Below the pieces are notes generated by a model. That model was given only the letters and a program-made list of their open reading frames with translations. It ran no database searches and was not told where the DNA came from. The translations under genes and the position numbers were made by a program. Below are positions 56,101 through 62,599 of a stretch of DNA of 64,000 bases, one piece after another (within the stretch, counting starts at the first letter, position 1; each line of letters opens with the position of its first letter). The DNA is taken from NCBI GenBank assembly GCA_023428135.1, contig JAEYZG010000070.1:1-64000 (forward strand), in the 5' to 3' direction. This DNA comes from Bacteroidota bacterium. GTDB lineage: Bacteria > Bacteroidota > Bacteroidia > Cytophagales > Cytophagaceae.

Positions 56101-56825
56101 GTATAGTAGCCTCCATGGTTTCCATTGCTGTATAAAGGGTGATGGGCTACAACTAGTTTATGTCTGTTTTTGTTATTGTCCAGAAAATCTTTTAGTTGAA
56201 CAATCATATCGTCTTCGTCTTCCGCTTCACAATCGCCACATGCTCCGTAGGGTTTTATGTATTTATGCAACCACCATTGAGAGTCTATTGCCGCAAAAGC
56301 TATCTGAGGATGGACCTTGGTTATGAATGGTCCCGGACATGCATTGTCGGGAACGAATGAATTGTCTCTCTTTAAATAGTTTTCTACAAAAGCCTCCTGT
56401 CTTTTGATGGCCTTTAATCCTCCTTCTTTCATGTAATCCCAGTCATGATTTCCAGCGACCAGAAATACTTGTCCCTTGTAGTCAGCAAAGATTTTAAGTT
56501 GCTCTATTAATTTAGCTTCCTGCTTTTCTCTCGAACTGGCAGAGGAAGCTGGCATGCCGTCGAAATAGATATTATCTCCTAAAAATATAACAGCACTATT
56601 AGTATCTCCATTTATAGTTTGTTCGAGAAGTTTCAGAGTAGGCTCCTGGGTTGTAAGGGAAGGGCTTCCCGCATCACCAATCAGATAAACTGAAAATTCT
56701 GGCCGGGAACTATCCGGATAAATTAATCTCCAGTTTCTTACTTCTTTTTTGTAGTAGGGCAAATCTATGCAAGAAACATTCAGTAATGAAAGGATAAAAA
56801 CATTTATTGCTAAAAAAAACTTCAT
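53115..56825 (-). CDS. Metallophosphoesterase fused to an Omp85-like outer-membrane barrel, lipoprotein signal
   Basis: The 1236-residue protein starts with a lipoprotein-type signal (FILSLLNVSC, Cys19). A calcineurin-like phosphoesterase domain follows (about 40-340): YLIGDAGSPSL, FLGDNIYFDG, VAGNHDWDY, VAHHPLYSNGNHGG, SAGHDHNLQLH. A central region of about 450 residues is of unknown fold. The last about 370 residues read as a surface-antigen (D15/Omp85) barrel: YIGAGVLYQTYKF, FVLGTRDNIYNPTRGILL, NVRGYRKTRFIGD, ending NFRLGFFY. The start at 56825 was chosen since the signal begins there. The protein would place a phosphatase at the outer membrane. Substrate unknown; no Pho-type repeat is seen upstream. 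Confidence 0.8.
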   Translation of the reverse strand: MKFFLAINVFILSLLNVSCIDLPYYKKEVRNWRLIYPDSSRPEFSVYLIGDAGSPSLTTQEPTLKLLEQTINGDTNSAVIFLGDNIYFDGMPASSASSREKQEAKLIEQLKIFADYKGQVFLVAGNHDWDYMKEGGLKAIKRQEAFVENYLKRDNSFVPDNACPGPFITKVHPQIAFAAIDSQWWLHKYIKPYGACGDCEAEDEDDMIVQLKDFLDNNKNRHKLVVAHHPLYSNGNHGGYYTFMDYVFPLRIIRKNLYVPLPGIGAIYPLYRKFGGVDQDISHYSYQYFKSRITSIIGEYDNLIYSAGHDHNLQLHIEDKINHVVSGAGSRLNPVSGGGNALYTQRAKGFARINYFHSGQTWIEYWIPEGDGSEGTIKFRHKLYEKKTGALELFCSLSEKNYKDSSVTMPASKQYKTSKLHQFLFGNHYRKDWTQPITIPYVNLSTDEGGLIPYGIGGGKQSKSLKLKNPDGRKFVLRSINKNPTKAIPATFRNTIVQDLAQDQISAQHPYGCLVAAKIAEAVGIYHTNPRTVYIPNDSCLGPYREEFKGSLSFLEEDANDDHSNVSSLGYAKNIVGTDKVFEEIEEDNDNIVDQRFYLKTRLTDMLMGDWDRHERQYRWTDIPTEKGKIYKVIPEDRDQVFYKFDGVFPSIISRKWAIRNLQNFDYQYEDIIGLNLSAKNIDRRFLSALEEKDWLEIADSISNELSDHEIEEAVKALPDSIYPIHGPEIIAKLKSRRNLLHQAALKYYRALSQYTDIYGSDKDEHFTVERIDDSQTRVSINKINKEGEVSKKLYERTFQSDETREIRLYGLAGEDKFLLKGDVDKGIKVRIIGGKDQDTILDLSKVDGFGNRTFIYDTNYDTYIQKGKSTSIQTSFKESVNFPGLDEFKYKYLGPQATLYYNPDDGFYIGAGVLYQTYKFRSLPYGASHRFMVNVATNTRSRKLEYTGEVKNFIKKYDLYIHALSYAPAFVFNFFGYGNETPGKTAGIDFYRVRLLHTVINPALSKNLTSFFKINLGPLYEYYRVEDNTGTLLSETLGESNPEIYKGQQFLGLRSSFVLGTRDNIYNPTRGILLTAEANISKRLTYSKGYYRHFKSEFVVYITPNLPKQLTLAMRIGGAATGGDFEFYQGSSIGLTQNVRGYRKTRFIGDDSFYQNVELRGELFNFNAYIFPAKFGLMALLDNGRVYVRGEKSREWHTSYGPGVWMSIYDRFVMNATYAFSEEDQLFNFRLGFFY

Positions 56826-56957
56826 GTCGGAGTTCGGAAAATTTTGATCAGTTACTTCTGAAAGCACTAAGATTTTAATCGGGCAAGGATATGTAAACAC
56901 TTACCAGCTATATCCGGTTATTTCATTAACTCTATTTTACTTTAAGTGTTTTTTTAA

Positions 56958-58181
56958 ATGGCTCATACTACTAAAATATTAGAAGAGGTTGTCCCTTTTG
57001 TTTTTAATCTGCTAAGGGATAATTTATCTCCTCAATATTTGTATCATAACTTTTATCATACGAGTGAAATAGTTAAATCCTGCAATCAGCTTGGAAAGCT
57101 TGCAGGTCTTGGTGAAGAAGAATCAGAAATTCTTGAATTGGCTGCCTGGTTTCATGATACTGGCTTTATAAAAAGTTATAAGGAGCATGAGATTGAAAGT
57201 ATGCGTATTGCTAAAGATTTTCTTACAAAGGAAGATTATAGTAAGGAAAAAACAGCTAAGGTGCTGAGTTGTATAAAAGCAACTTCAAGATCAGAAGCTC
57301 CCCAAAATAAGCTTGAAATGTTGTTATGCGATGCAGACTTTTCTCATACCGGTGATAAGGAGTTTGCCTCTAAGGCAGCGCTTTTGAAATTGGAATGGGA
57401 AAACTTCGGGATGAGCAATTGTTCTGATCTGGAATGGGACAAAGATCAGCTTAAGTTTCTTTCTTCAGTTTCCTATTATACAAAAGAGGCAGAGGAGCTT
57501 TATGGAGCTCAGAGGCTATCGAATATAGTTGCATTAAATAAAAAGGTTGAGACTAACAGGCAAAATGAAGAAAAGAATAAGGCTAAAGGGAAAAAGCCTA
57601 AGCGCGGTATAGAGACCATGTTTAGAAGCGTTTACCGGAACCATATTAACCTTAGCTCGATTGCTGATAATAAGGCCAATATGATGATTAGTATTAATAC
57701 TATCATTATTTCCCTGATGCTTACAGTAGTAGGAGCTAAGTTTTCATTTTTTGGCACCAGTCTTAAAGAAAATCCTGCTTTGATTTTTCCTGCCATAACA
57801 CTTATAGCAACTAGTCTGGGAAGTGTAATATTTGCGATCCAGTCTGCCAAGCCGAAAGTAACAAACAGGATAGAAAAAGGGGATGTGAGGAATGACAAGC
57901 ATAATCTTCTTTTCTTCGGAAACTTCACACATCTCAGTCTTTCTGAATTTGAAGTGTCTATAATGGAAGTGATGAAAGAAGATATTCTCCTGTATTCTAA
58001 TATGATCAGCGATTTATATTACCTGGGATTGGTGTTGCAGAAGAAATATAAACTCTTACGATACAGTTACACATTTTTTATGGTTGGATTGATTGTTACC
58101 GTATTGGTTTTCATAACCATATTGATATATCTGAAGATAGGCAATCATCCTATAAAGCAATACCATTTAAAGTTTTCTTAG
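56958..58181 (+). CDS. HD-domain protein with Pycsar-effector-like membrane domain (HD-PycTM)
   Basis: The 407-residue protein has an N-terminal HD phosphohydrolase domain (His34, His66-Asp67 in AAWFHDTGF, Asp125 or Asp127 in LLCDADFSHTG). A charged linker follows (about 185-210; ETNRQNEEKNKAKGKKPKRG). The C-terminal domain of about 190 residues (MFRSVYRNHINLSSIADNK, then ANMMISINTIIISLM, LSEFEVSIMEVMKEDILLY) matches the DUF5706/PycTM membrane domain, with hydrophobic segments at about 231-255, 263-285 and 378-402. PycTM proteins are effectors of Pycsar anti-phage systems that respond to cyclic UMP or CMP. Free-standing HD-PycTM proteins exist without proven defence role. Its 3' end overlaps a convergent class III cyclase-like gene by 32 bp. 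Confidence 0.8.
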   Translation: MAHTTKILEEVVPFVFNLLRDNLSPQYLYHNFYHTSEIVKSCNQLGKLAGLGEEESEILELAAWFHDTGFIKSYKEHEIESMRIAKDFLTKEDYSKEKTAKVLSCIKATSRSEAPQNKLEMLLCDADFSHTGDKEFASKAALLKLEWENFGMSNCSDLEWDKDQLKFLSSVSYYTKEAEELYGAQRLSNIVALNKKVETNRQNEEKNKAKGKKPKRGIETMFRSVYRNHINLSSIADNKANMMISINTIIISLMLTVVGAKFSFFGTSLKENPALIFPAITLIATSLGSVIFAIQSAKPKVTNRIEKGDVRNDKHNLLFFGNFTHLSLSEFEVSIMEVMKEDILLYSNMISDLYYLGLVLQKKYKLLRYSYTFFMVGLIVTVLVFITILIYLKIGNHPIKQYHLKFS

Positions 58182-58806
58182 AAACAATTGCATCCTTAAG
58201 TGGGCTGAGACTTAAAAATTTATAATGTACTTTTCCAATATAGTCGTAGCTTTTGTAACCACTTCTTAGTTTGGACCATGTAAAATTATTTTTAATGAGG
58301 GGCTCATTTTGCGTAAACAGGTACTGGTCTGTCATGAGCAGGTATTCCTTCTCCTTAACATTATTTTTCAGTATACGGTGTGCTAATATCACATCAGGAC
58401 CAACAAGTTTCAACATACCTTTAATTTCTGTAGTGGTGATGCAACCATAGTGAACTATGATTTTGATAGTCAGGTTGGATAATTCTTTAGGTTCGATATT
58501 GCTTTTCTCTCTGATGTCCTGTATAGCGAAGTGAAAGTCAAGAAAAGTCTTCTTTACCTGTGATTCAAGCAAATCAAATCCGGGAGGATCTCCTGTTTTA
58601 TAGAACATTACCGCATCTCCCAGTATTTCAGCTGTTTTAAAATCCAAAATATTGGAATCAATTATTACTTCTAATAACTGATGAATATATTCTTTACTTT
58701 TTTCGATTTTGGTGCTTTTTATAAATTTGGTAAATCCCGAAATGTCCGGAATAAAAAAAAATGCAGGTTGGGCATCCTCAATCGCTGAAATGAGATCTAT
58801 ATACAT
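58150..58806 (-). CDS. DUF2652 protein, class III nucleotide-cyclase-like
   Basis: The 218-residue protein has the class III cyclase core: FFFIPDISGFTKFI with metal-binding Asp21, AEILGDAVMFYKTG with metal-binding Asp64, and IIVHYGCITTTEI. Glu60 occupies the position that selects the base in guanylate and adenylate cyclases. In LVGPDVILAHRILKN the usual catalytic Asn is Ile140, while the catalytic Arg144 is kept. DUF2652 proteins are frequent in Bacteroidota with no proven activity. It overlaps tail-to-tail with the HD-PycTM gene, which makes a functional link worth testing. Whether it is an active cyclase is open. Confidence 0.75.
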   Translation of the reverse strand: MYIDLISAIEDAQPAFFFIPDISGFTKFIKSTKIEKSKEYIHQLLEVIIDSNILDFKTAEILGDAVMFYKTGDPPGFDLLESQVKKTFLDFHFAIQDIREKSNIEPKELSNLTIKIIVHYGCITTTEIKGMLKLVGPDVILAHRILKNNVKEKEYLLMTDQYLFTQNEPLIKNNFTWSKLRSGYKSYDYIGKVHYKFLSLSPLKDAIVSKKTLNGIAL

Positions 58807-58928
58807 AAATTTATACTCTTGTAGTAAATATCCTATATCGTTTTGTTTACAAAGGACTACTTAAAATGAAACCCTTAAAAATCTACAATTGTTCTTATCT
58901 TATAGATTAGTTAAAAAATATCATTGCA

Positions 58929-59147
58929 ATGGAAGGGCTTGACAAAGGCAGGGTCATGATGATTCTGCCATTTATTATTTTATTTGGATTTGCAATTTCC
59001 TTATCAGTGTTTAACTCTCCGGAACCATTGAAAAAGACCTTAAAGTCTGCTGTGGGAATCGGGGAAAAGAAGAATACTGAAATCTCTCCATATAAAACCA
59101 CTACCATTCCTGTTGAGTGCAAAGAAGATATTCTTATATGCAGTTAA
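58929..59147 (+). CDS. Small single-pass membrane protein
   Basis: The 72-residue product starts with a short acidic/basic segment (MEGLDKGR), one transmembrane helix (VMMILPFIILFGFAISLSVF, about 9-28), and a polar tail with two cysteines near the end (ECKEDILICS). No family recognised. It is preferred over a reading frame on the opposite strand because the plus frame has a normal start, a plausible topology and the direction of the next gene. It lies 41 bp before the epimerase gene. Confidence 0.5.
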   Translation: MEGLDKGRVMMILPFIILFGFAISLSVFNSPEPLKKTLKSAVGIGEKKNTEISPYKTTTIPVECKEDILICS

Positions 59148-59188
59148 GCTAATTAATCCTTTACTATATTTAAGGAAACTTAGTATTA

Positions 59189-59992
59189 ATGGATAAAGTG
59201 AGTATAATAGGTTGTGGCTGGCTTGGATTACCTTTGGCCAAATTCCTTGTTCAGAAAGGGTTTCCTGTTAAAGGTTCTGTAACAACTGAAAGTAAAATCA
59301 ATCAACTTGCAAGTCTGGGAATCAAACCTTTTCTGATCAATCTTTTTGAAGATTTCAAAGCTGATGAAGATATCTTTGATACAAATGTTCTTGTTGTAAC
59401 ATTGCCACCTTCTCAGAAAAAGCAATCTGAACAGAGATACCTTGAATCTCTTGATTTTCTTGTAAGTAAAACATCTGCAGATACTAAGCTCATCTTCACT
59501 TCTTCTACCTCCATTTATAAAAGTTCAAATTCAGAGGTCAGAGAAGAGGATACTAGAGATATAGAAGACAGTGATTATCCCTTATTATATAATGCTGAGA
59601 GAATATTCATGCATTCCGGAAAGCCATGTACAGTGGTGCGATTTGGGGGGCTTACAGGATATGACCGCATCTTGATTAAATATTTTGCAGGGAAAAAAGA
59701 TCTGTCTTTTGGTAATGAGCCTGTAAACTTAATCCATAGAGATGATGCCGTGCAGATTTTATTTGAAGTAATAAGGCAACAGAAGTGGAATAAAGTGTTT
59801 AATGCATGTGCTCCTAAACATCCCTTAAAAAAAGAATTTTATTCTTTTCTGGCAGAAACATACAACTATGAAAAGCCTTATTTTACAGACCCTTCAGAGC
59901 CTAGCTCGTTTAAAATTATTAACCCGGATAAGCTCATCCTCGAATTGTCTTATCAATTCATATTCGAAGATCCATACAGATTTACATATTAA
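59189..59992 (+). CDS. NAD-dependent epimerase/dehydratase family protein (YeeZ-like SDR)
   Basis: The 267-residue Rossmann-fold protein has a nucleotide-binding loop IIGCGWLGLPLAKFLVQKG of the GxGxxG type, LIFTSSTSIYKSS with the strand that normally carries the Ser/Tyr region, and RFGGLTGYDR. It matches the atypical SDR group of E. coli YeeZ. The YxxxK motif is not clear (LLYNAERIFM), so classical epimerase activity is uncertain. Substrate unknown. Confidence 0.8.
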   Translation: MDKVSIIGCGWLGLPLAKFLVQKGFPVKGSVTTESKINQLASLGIKPFLINLFEDFKADEDIFDTNVLVVTLPPSQKKQSEQRYLESLDFLVSKTSADTKLIFTSSTSIYKSSNSEVREEDTRDIEDSDYPLLYNAERIFMHSGKPCTVVRFGGLTGYDRILIKYFAGKKDLSFGNEPVNLIHRDDAVQILFEVIRQQKWNKVFNACAPKHPLKKEFYSFLAETYNYEKPYFTDPSEPSSFKIINPDKLILELSYQFIFEDPYRFTY

Positions 59993-60089
59993 AGTTCAAC
60001 TCTCTTCCTAAATAAGGAACGCTACGCTCAACTTTTTTTAAAGGAGTTCTGTTACCTATAAAAGAGCCAAGATCAAAAAGGGAGAAGAT

Positions 60090-60440
60090 ATGAAGAGCGA
60101 GTATAAGGAAAAAGACACGGAGATGCCAAACTACAGAACGCCAATGGTGGAGAAACTGGAAAAACTGAGTCAAAAGGGGTATGCTGTTGATTTTCAGTTT
60201 GTCGATGATCATTTGGTGGACTTAGCGGATAGCAAATCCTATAACCAGGATCAGGTAAAAGTAGTAGACAATTTCCGTTTTGAAGGAATCTCCAATCCTG
60301 ACGACATGGCTGTATTATATGTAATAGAAACAAAGGACGGAAAGATGGGTACCATTATTGATGCCTTTGGTATCTATGGAGATCCTAAACTTGAAGCCTT
60401 TATAAACACGTCAGAGCATAAAACAGATAGACCATGTTAA
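60090..60440 (+). CDS. Conserved small cytoplasmic protein, unknown function
   Basis: The 116-residue product shows no signal or membrane segment. It has a region of alternating charged and hydrophobic residues (VEKLEKLSQKGYAVDFQFVD, FRFEGISNPDDMAVLYVIET) and an AFGIYGDPKLEAFI end, suggestive of an alpha/beta fold. I do not recognise the family by name, though similar phosphoribosylpyrophosphate-unrelated small proteins are common in Bacteroidota. A possible ribosome binding site (GGGAGAAG) lies just upstream. Its 3' end overlaps the convergent small gene by 4 bp. Confidence 0.65.
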   Translation: MKSEYKEKDTEMPNYRTPMVEKLEKLSQKGYAVDFQFVDDHLVDLADSKSYNQDQVKVVDNFRFEGISNPDDMAVLYVIETKDGKMGTIIDAFGIYGDPKLEAFINTSEHKTDRPC

Positions 60441-60628
60441 TGAACATGGTCTTCATCTTTTCCGAATTTTTTTACGAGATATCCTATAAAAAATATGAAA
60501 ATCCAAGAAGGATATAGCGCCCAGATATTGGGAATATGTTTATCAATAAAAAATAGTGTTACCTGAACAAATATGCTGAAAATTATTCCCACAACACTCA
60601 GCGACTGTATACCATTTAAATTCTTCAT
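60437..60628 (-). CDS. Small membrane protein with two transmembrane helices
   Basis: The 63-residue product has two hydrophobic segments (SVVGIIFSIFVQVTLFFI and IWALYPSWIFIFFIGYLV) linked by a short polar loop, and a charged end with two His (GKDEDHVH). No family recognised. It converges on the previous small gene with a 4-bp overlap. Confidence 0.55.
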   Translation of the reverse strand: MKNLNGIQSLSVVGIIFSIFVQVTLFFIDKHIPNIWALYPSWIFIFFIGYLVKKFGKDEDHVH

Positions 60629-61025
60629 CGAACATTAATAAGATATAAATTTAAAAAAATGTTCCGGAGGTTATGGCATTATTTTCATTTATTTATCATT
60701 TCTGGTTTAATCCTCACACATACTAATATGATAAGCACTGGAGCAAGAAAAAATGCTTTTTTGACTTTCTTTAAGAAAAAAAGGTAATTTTTTTATAGTT
60801 ATAACAATACTGGCTGGCATAGGTTGAAAATGAAATTGCAATTGTCTTTATGGTTTCAATATCTTATTTAATTTTGGGGCCCAAAATGATATTGTGCGAT
60901 TAGAAGTAATATTAATTTAAGAAATAATGGTTTAGTGAATGCCTCAGAAGAAATCATGATTCTGAGAAACAGAAATAAATAAAGAAAGTAAACCTTATTT
61001 TAGTCGGTTAGGACTCTTGATTGTT
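60629..61025. other. 397-bp intergenic region with one near-perfect palindrome
   Basis: No gene was found between the small membrane protein and the TPR protein. The only structured element is ATTTTGGGGCCCAAAAT (60871-60887), an 8-bp inverted repeat around a single base, about 140 bp before the TPR start codon. It may be an operator, or chance. Confidence 0.5.
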
Positions 61026-62366
61026 ATGAAAAAGATTATTATTCCGGTTATTGTTATAGTATTTGGTGCGGCAGGAGCATTAGCATATAAAAGCTTAAAA
61101 ATTGAAAAAATACCTTCATTACTGGAACGTCATGTTGCATACTCTGAAGCAAATGAATGGAAGCAGATTAAAATGCTCGCTGATGAACTTCATATTAAGA
61201 TTAGAAAAAATTCAAATGACAATAATTCAAGGCTCAGGCTGTCGGAGATTTATATCAAAGAAGGTAATATTTCAGGAAAGCACTACTATTATTATTCAGC
61301 AGCACTGAATCTAATAAATTTTATTATTGATAATTCGGAAGATGATGAGGTTGTTAGAGCTGAGGCGAGGTTGAATAAAGCCTCTCTCTTATTGACTATG
61401 AATCAGTTTGAGATGGCATTGGAGATTTGTAATGAACTATCAGAAGAAGGGCATATTAATCAAAAGCTAAGTGAAATAAAGTTTGATGCATTGGTCGGAA
61501 TAGGAGATTATACAAATGCTCATAAGATAGCCGATTATATGCTAGCTTCCGACTTTGGACTAAAGGCCTATACACGTATAGCTACTTTGGATGAAATAAA
61601 GGGAGATATACCTAAGGCAAAGGAATCATTAAAGAAAGGTTTGGAATCAGGTAAATCCAATAAAGAGCTGATCATGACTGCACAATACAGACTAGGGGCC
61701 TTATATGAAAAAGAATCAGATTTTGTAAACGCGGAAGAAATATATAAGAGTATTCTGGGAGTGGATTCAGGATATGCATATGCTAAAGCAGGTATAGCAA
61801 GGATCAAGGCAGCAAATAAAGAAAATGAAACGGCAGTCGCAATGCTGGAAGAGGCGTATATATCAAATCCTGTAATATCATTTAAGCAGGATATGGCTCA
61901 GGTCTATAAGTATACAGGTCGGATAAATGACGCCAGAAAAGAAGTTCAGGATATTATAAATACAATCGAAGAAGGAGAAAAAGGTGGTTGTAACTATGAT
62001 CTTGTAAGAGCTAAACTGTATACTGAAATTCTTGAAGATTTTGATCTTGCTCTCATTTATGCTGAAAGAGCTAAAGACAAGTGGCCCGAGAATGTTGATT
62101 TAAATATAGCTCTAGCGCTTATTTATTACAAGATTGGAAAATATGAAGATGCCGATTATTATATGAAAAAAGCTTCTTCGATTCAAATGAATAATCCATC
62201 ATTATTGTGCCTTTCAGGACTTTTGAAATATAAAGCCGGTAATTCAAAAGAAGGCATAGATATTCTTAAGAAGGCAATGCAACAAATGCATTTTCAATAT
62301 AGCATACTTACTGTAGAGGCTCATGACCTCATTTCTAAAAATGATTTGTCTGTATCTATGAAATAA
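61026..62366 (+). CDS. TPR-repeat protein anchored by an N-terminal helix
   Basis: The 446-residue protein has an N-terminal signal anchor (MKKIIIPVIVIVFGAAGALAY) and about ten helix-turn-helix pairs of tetratricopeptide type, such as YKSILGVDSGYAYAKAGIA, MAQVYKYTGRINDARKEVQD, NLALALIYYKIGKYEDADYY-like and LLCLSGLLKYKAGNSKEGID. TPR arrays bind other proteins. The ATG at 61026 was preferred to a TTG at 61017. It is followed by a terminator and the transglutaminase-like gene. Partners are unknown. Confidence 0.8.
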   Translation: MKKIIIPVIVIVFGAAGALAYKSLKIEKIPSLLERHVAYSEANEWKQIKMLADELHIKIRKNSNDNNSRLRLSEIYIKEGNISGKHYYYYSAALNLINFIIDNSEDDEVVRAEARLNKASLLLTMNQFEMALEICNELSEEGHINQKLSEIKFDALVGIGDYTNAHKIADYMLASDFGLKAYTRIATLDEIKGDIPKAKESLKKGLESGKSNKELIMTAQYRLGALYEKESDFVNAEEIYKSILGVDSGYAYAKAGIARIKAANKENETAVAMLEEAYISNPVISFKQDMAQVYKYTGRINDARKEVQDIINTIEEGEKGGCNYDLVRAKLYTEILEDFDLALIYAERAKDKWPENVDLNIALALIYYKIGKYEDADYYMKKASSIQMNNPSLLCLSGLLKYKAGNSKEGIDILKKAMQQMHFQYSILTVEAHDLISKNDLSVSMK

Positions 62367-62374
62367 TTGGTCAT

Positions 62375-62425
62375 ATAAGGTTGTTTGGAAATTTTCAATT
62401 CAGATAACCTTATTTTTTATTTTGA
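62375..62425 (+). terminator. Intrinsic terminator of the TPR gene
   Basis: ATAAGGTT (62375-62382) pairs with AACCTTAT (62406-62413). Five inner wobble-containing pairs extend the stem, the loop is about 13 nt, and TTTTTATTTTGATTTT follows. Confidence 0.75.
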
Positions 62426-62599
62426 TTTTGGCAAACCGGATATACCATTTACATTTTTATTAAGTTATCAGACTTATCTTAAAACCACCATCATATATTA
62501 ACATTTAAGTCACCACCCCTTAATATTTTTCCAAAAAGAAATTAAAAATAACCTAACCGCCAAAGACTTGTTATCTATCTATATTCGGGTATCAAGGCT

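Noticed and set aside
58907..59122. 71-codon minus-strand reading frame opposite the small membrane protein
   Set aside because: It mirrors the plus-strand frame; its composition is less like a real protein and its direction fits no neighbour.
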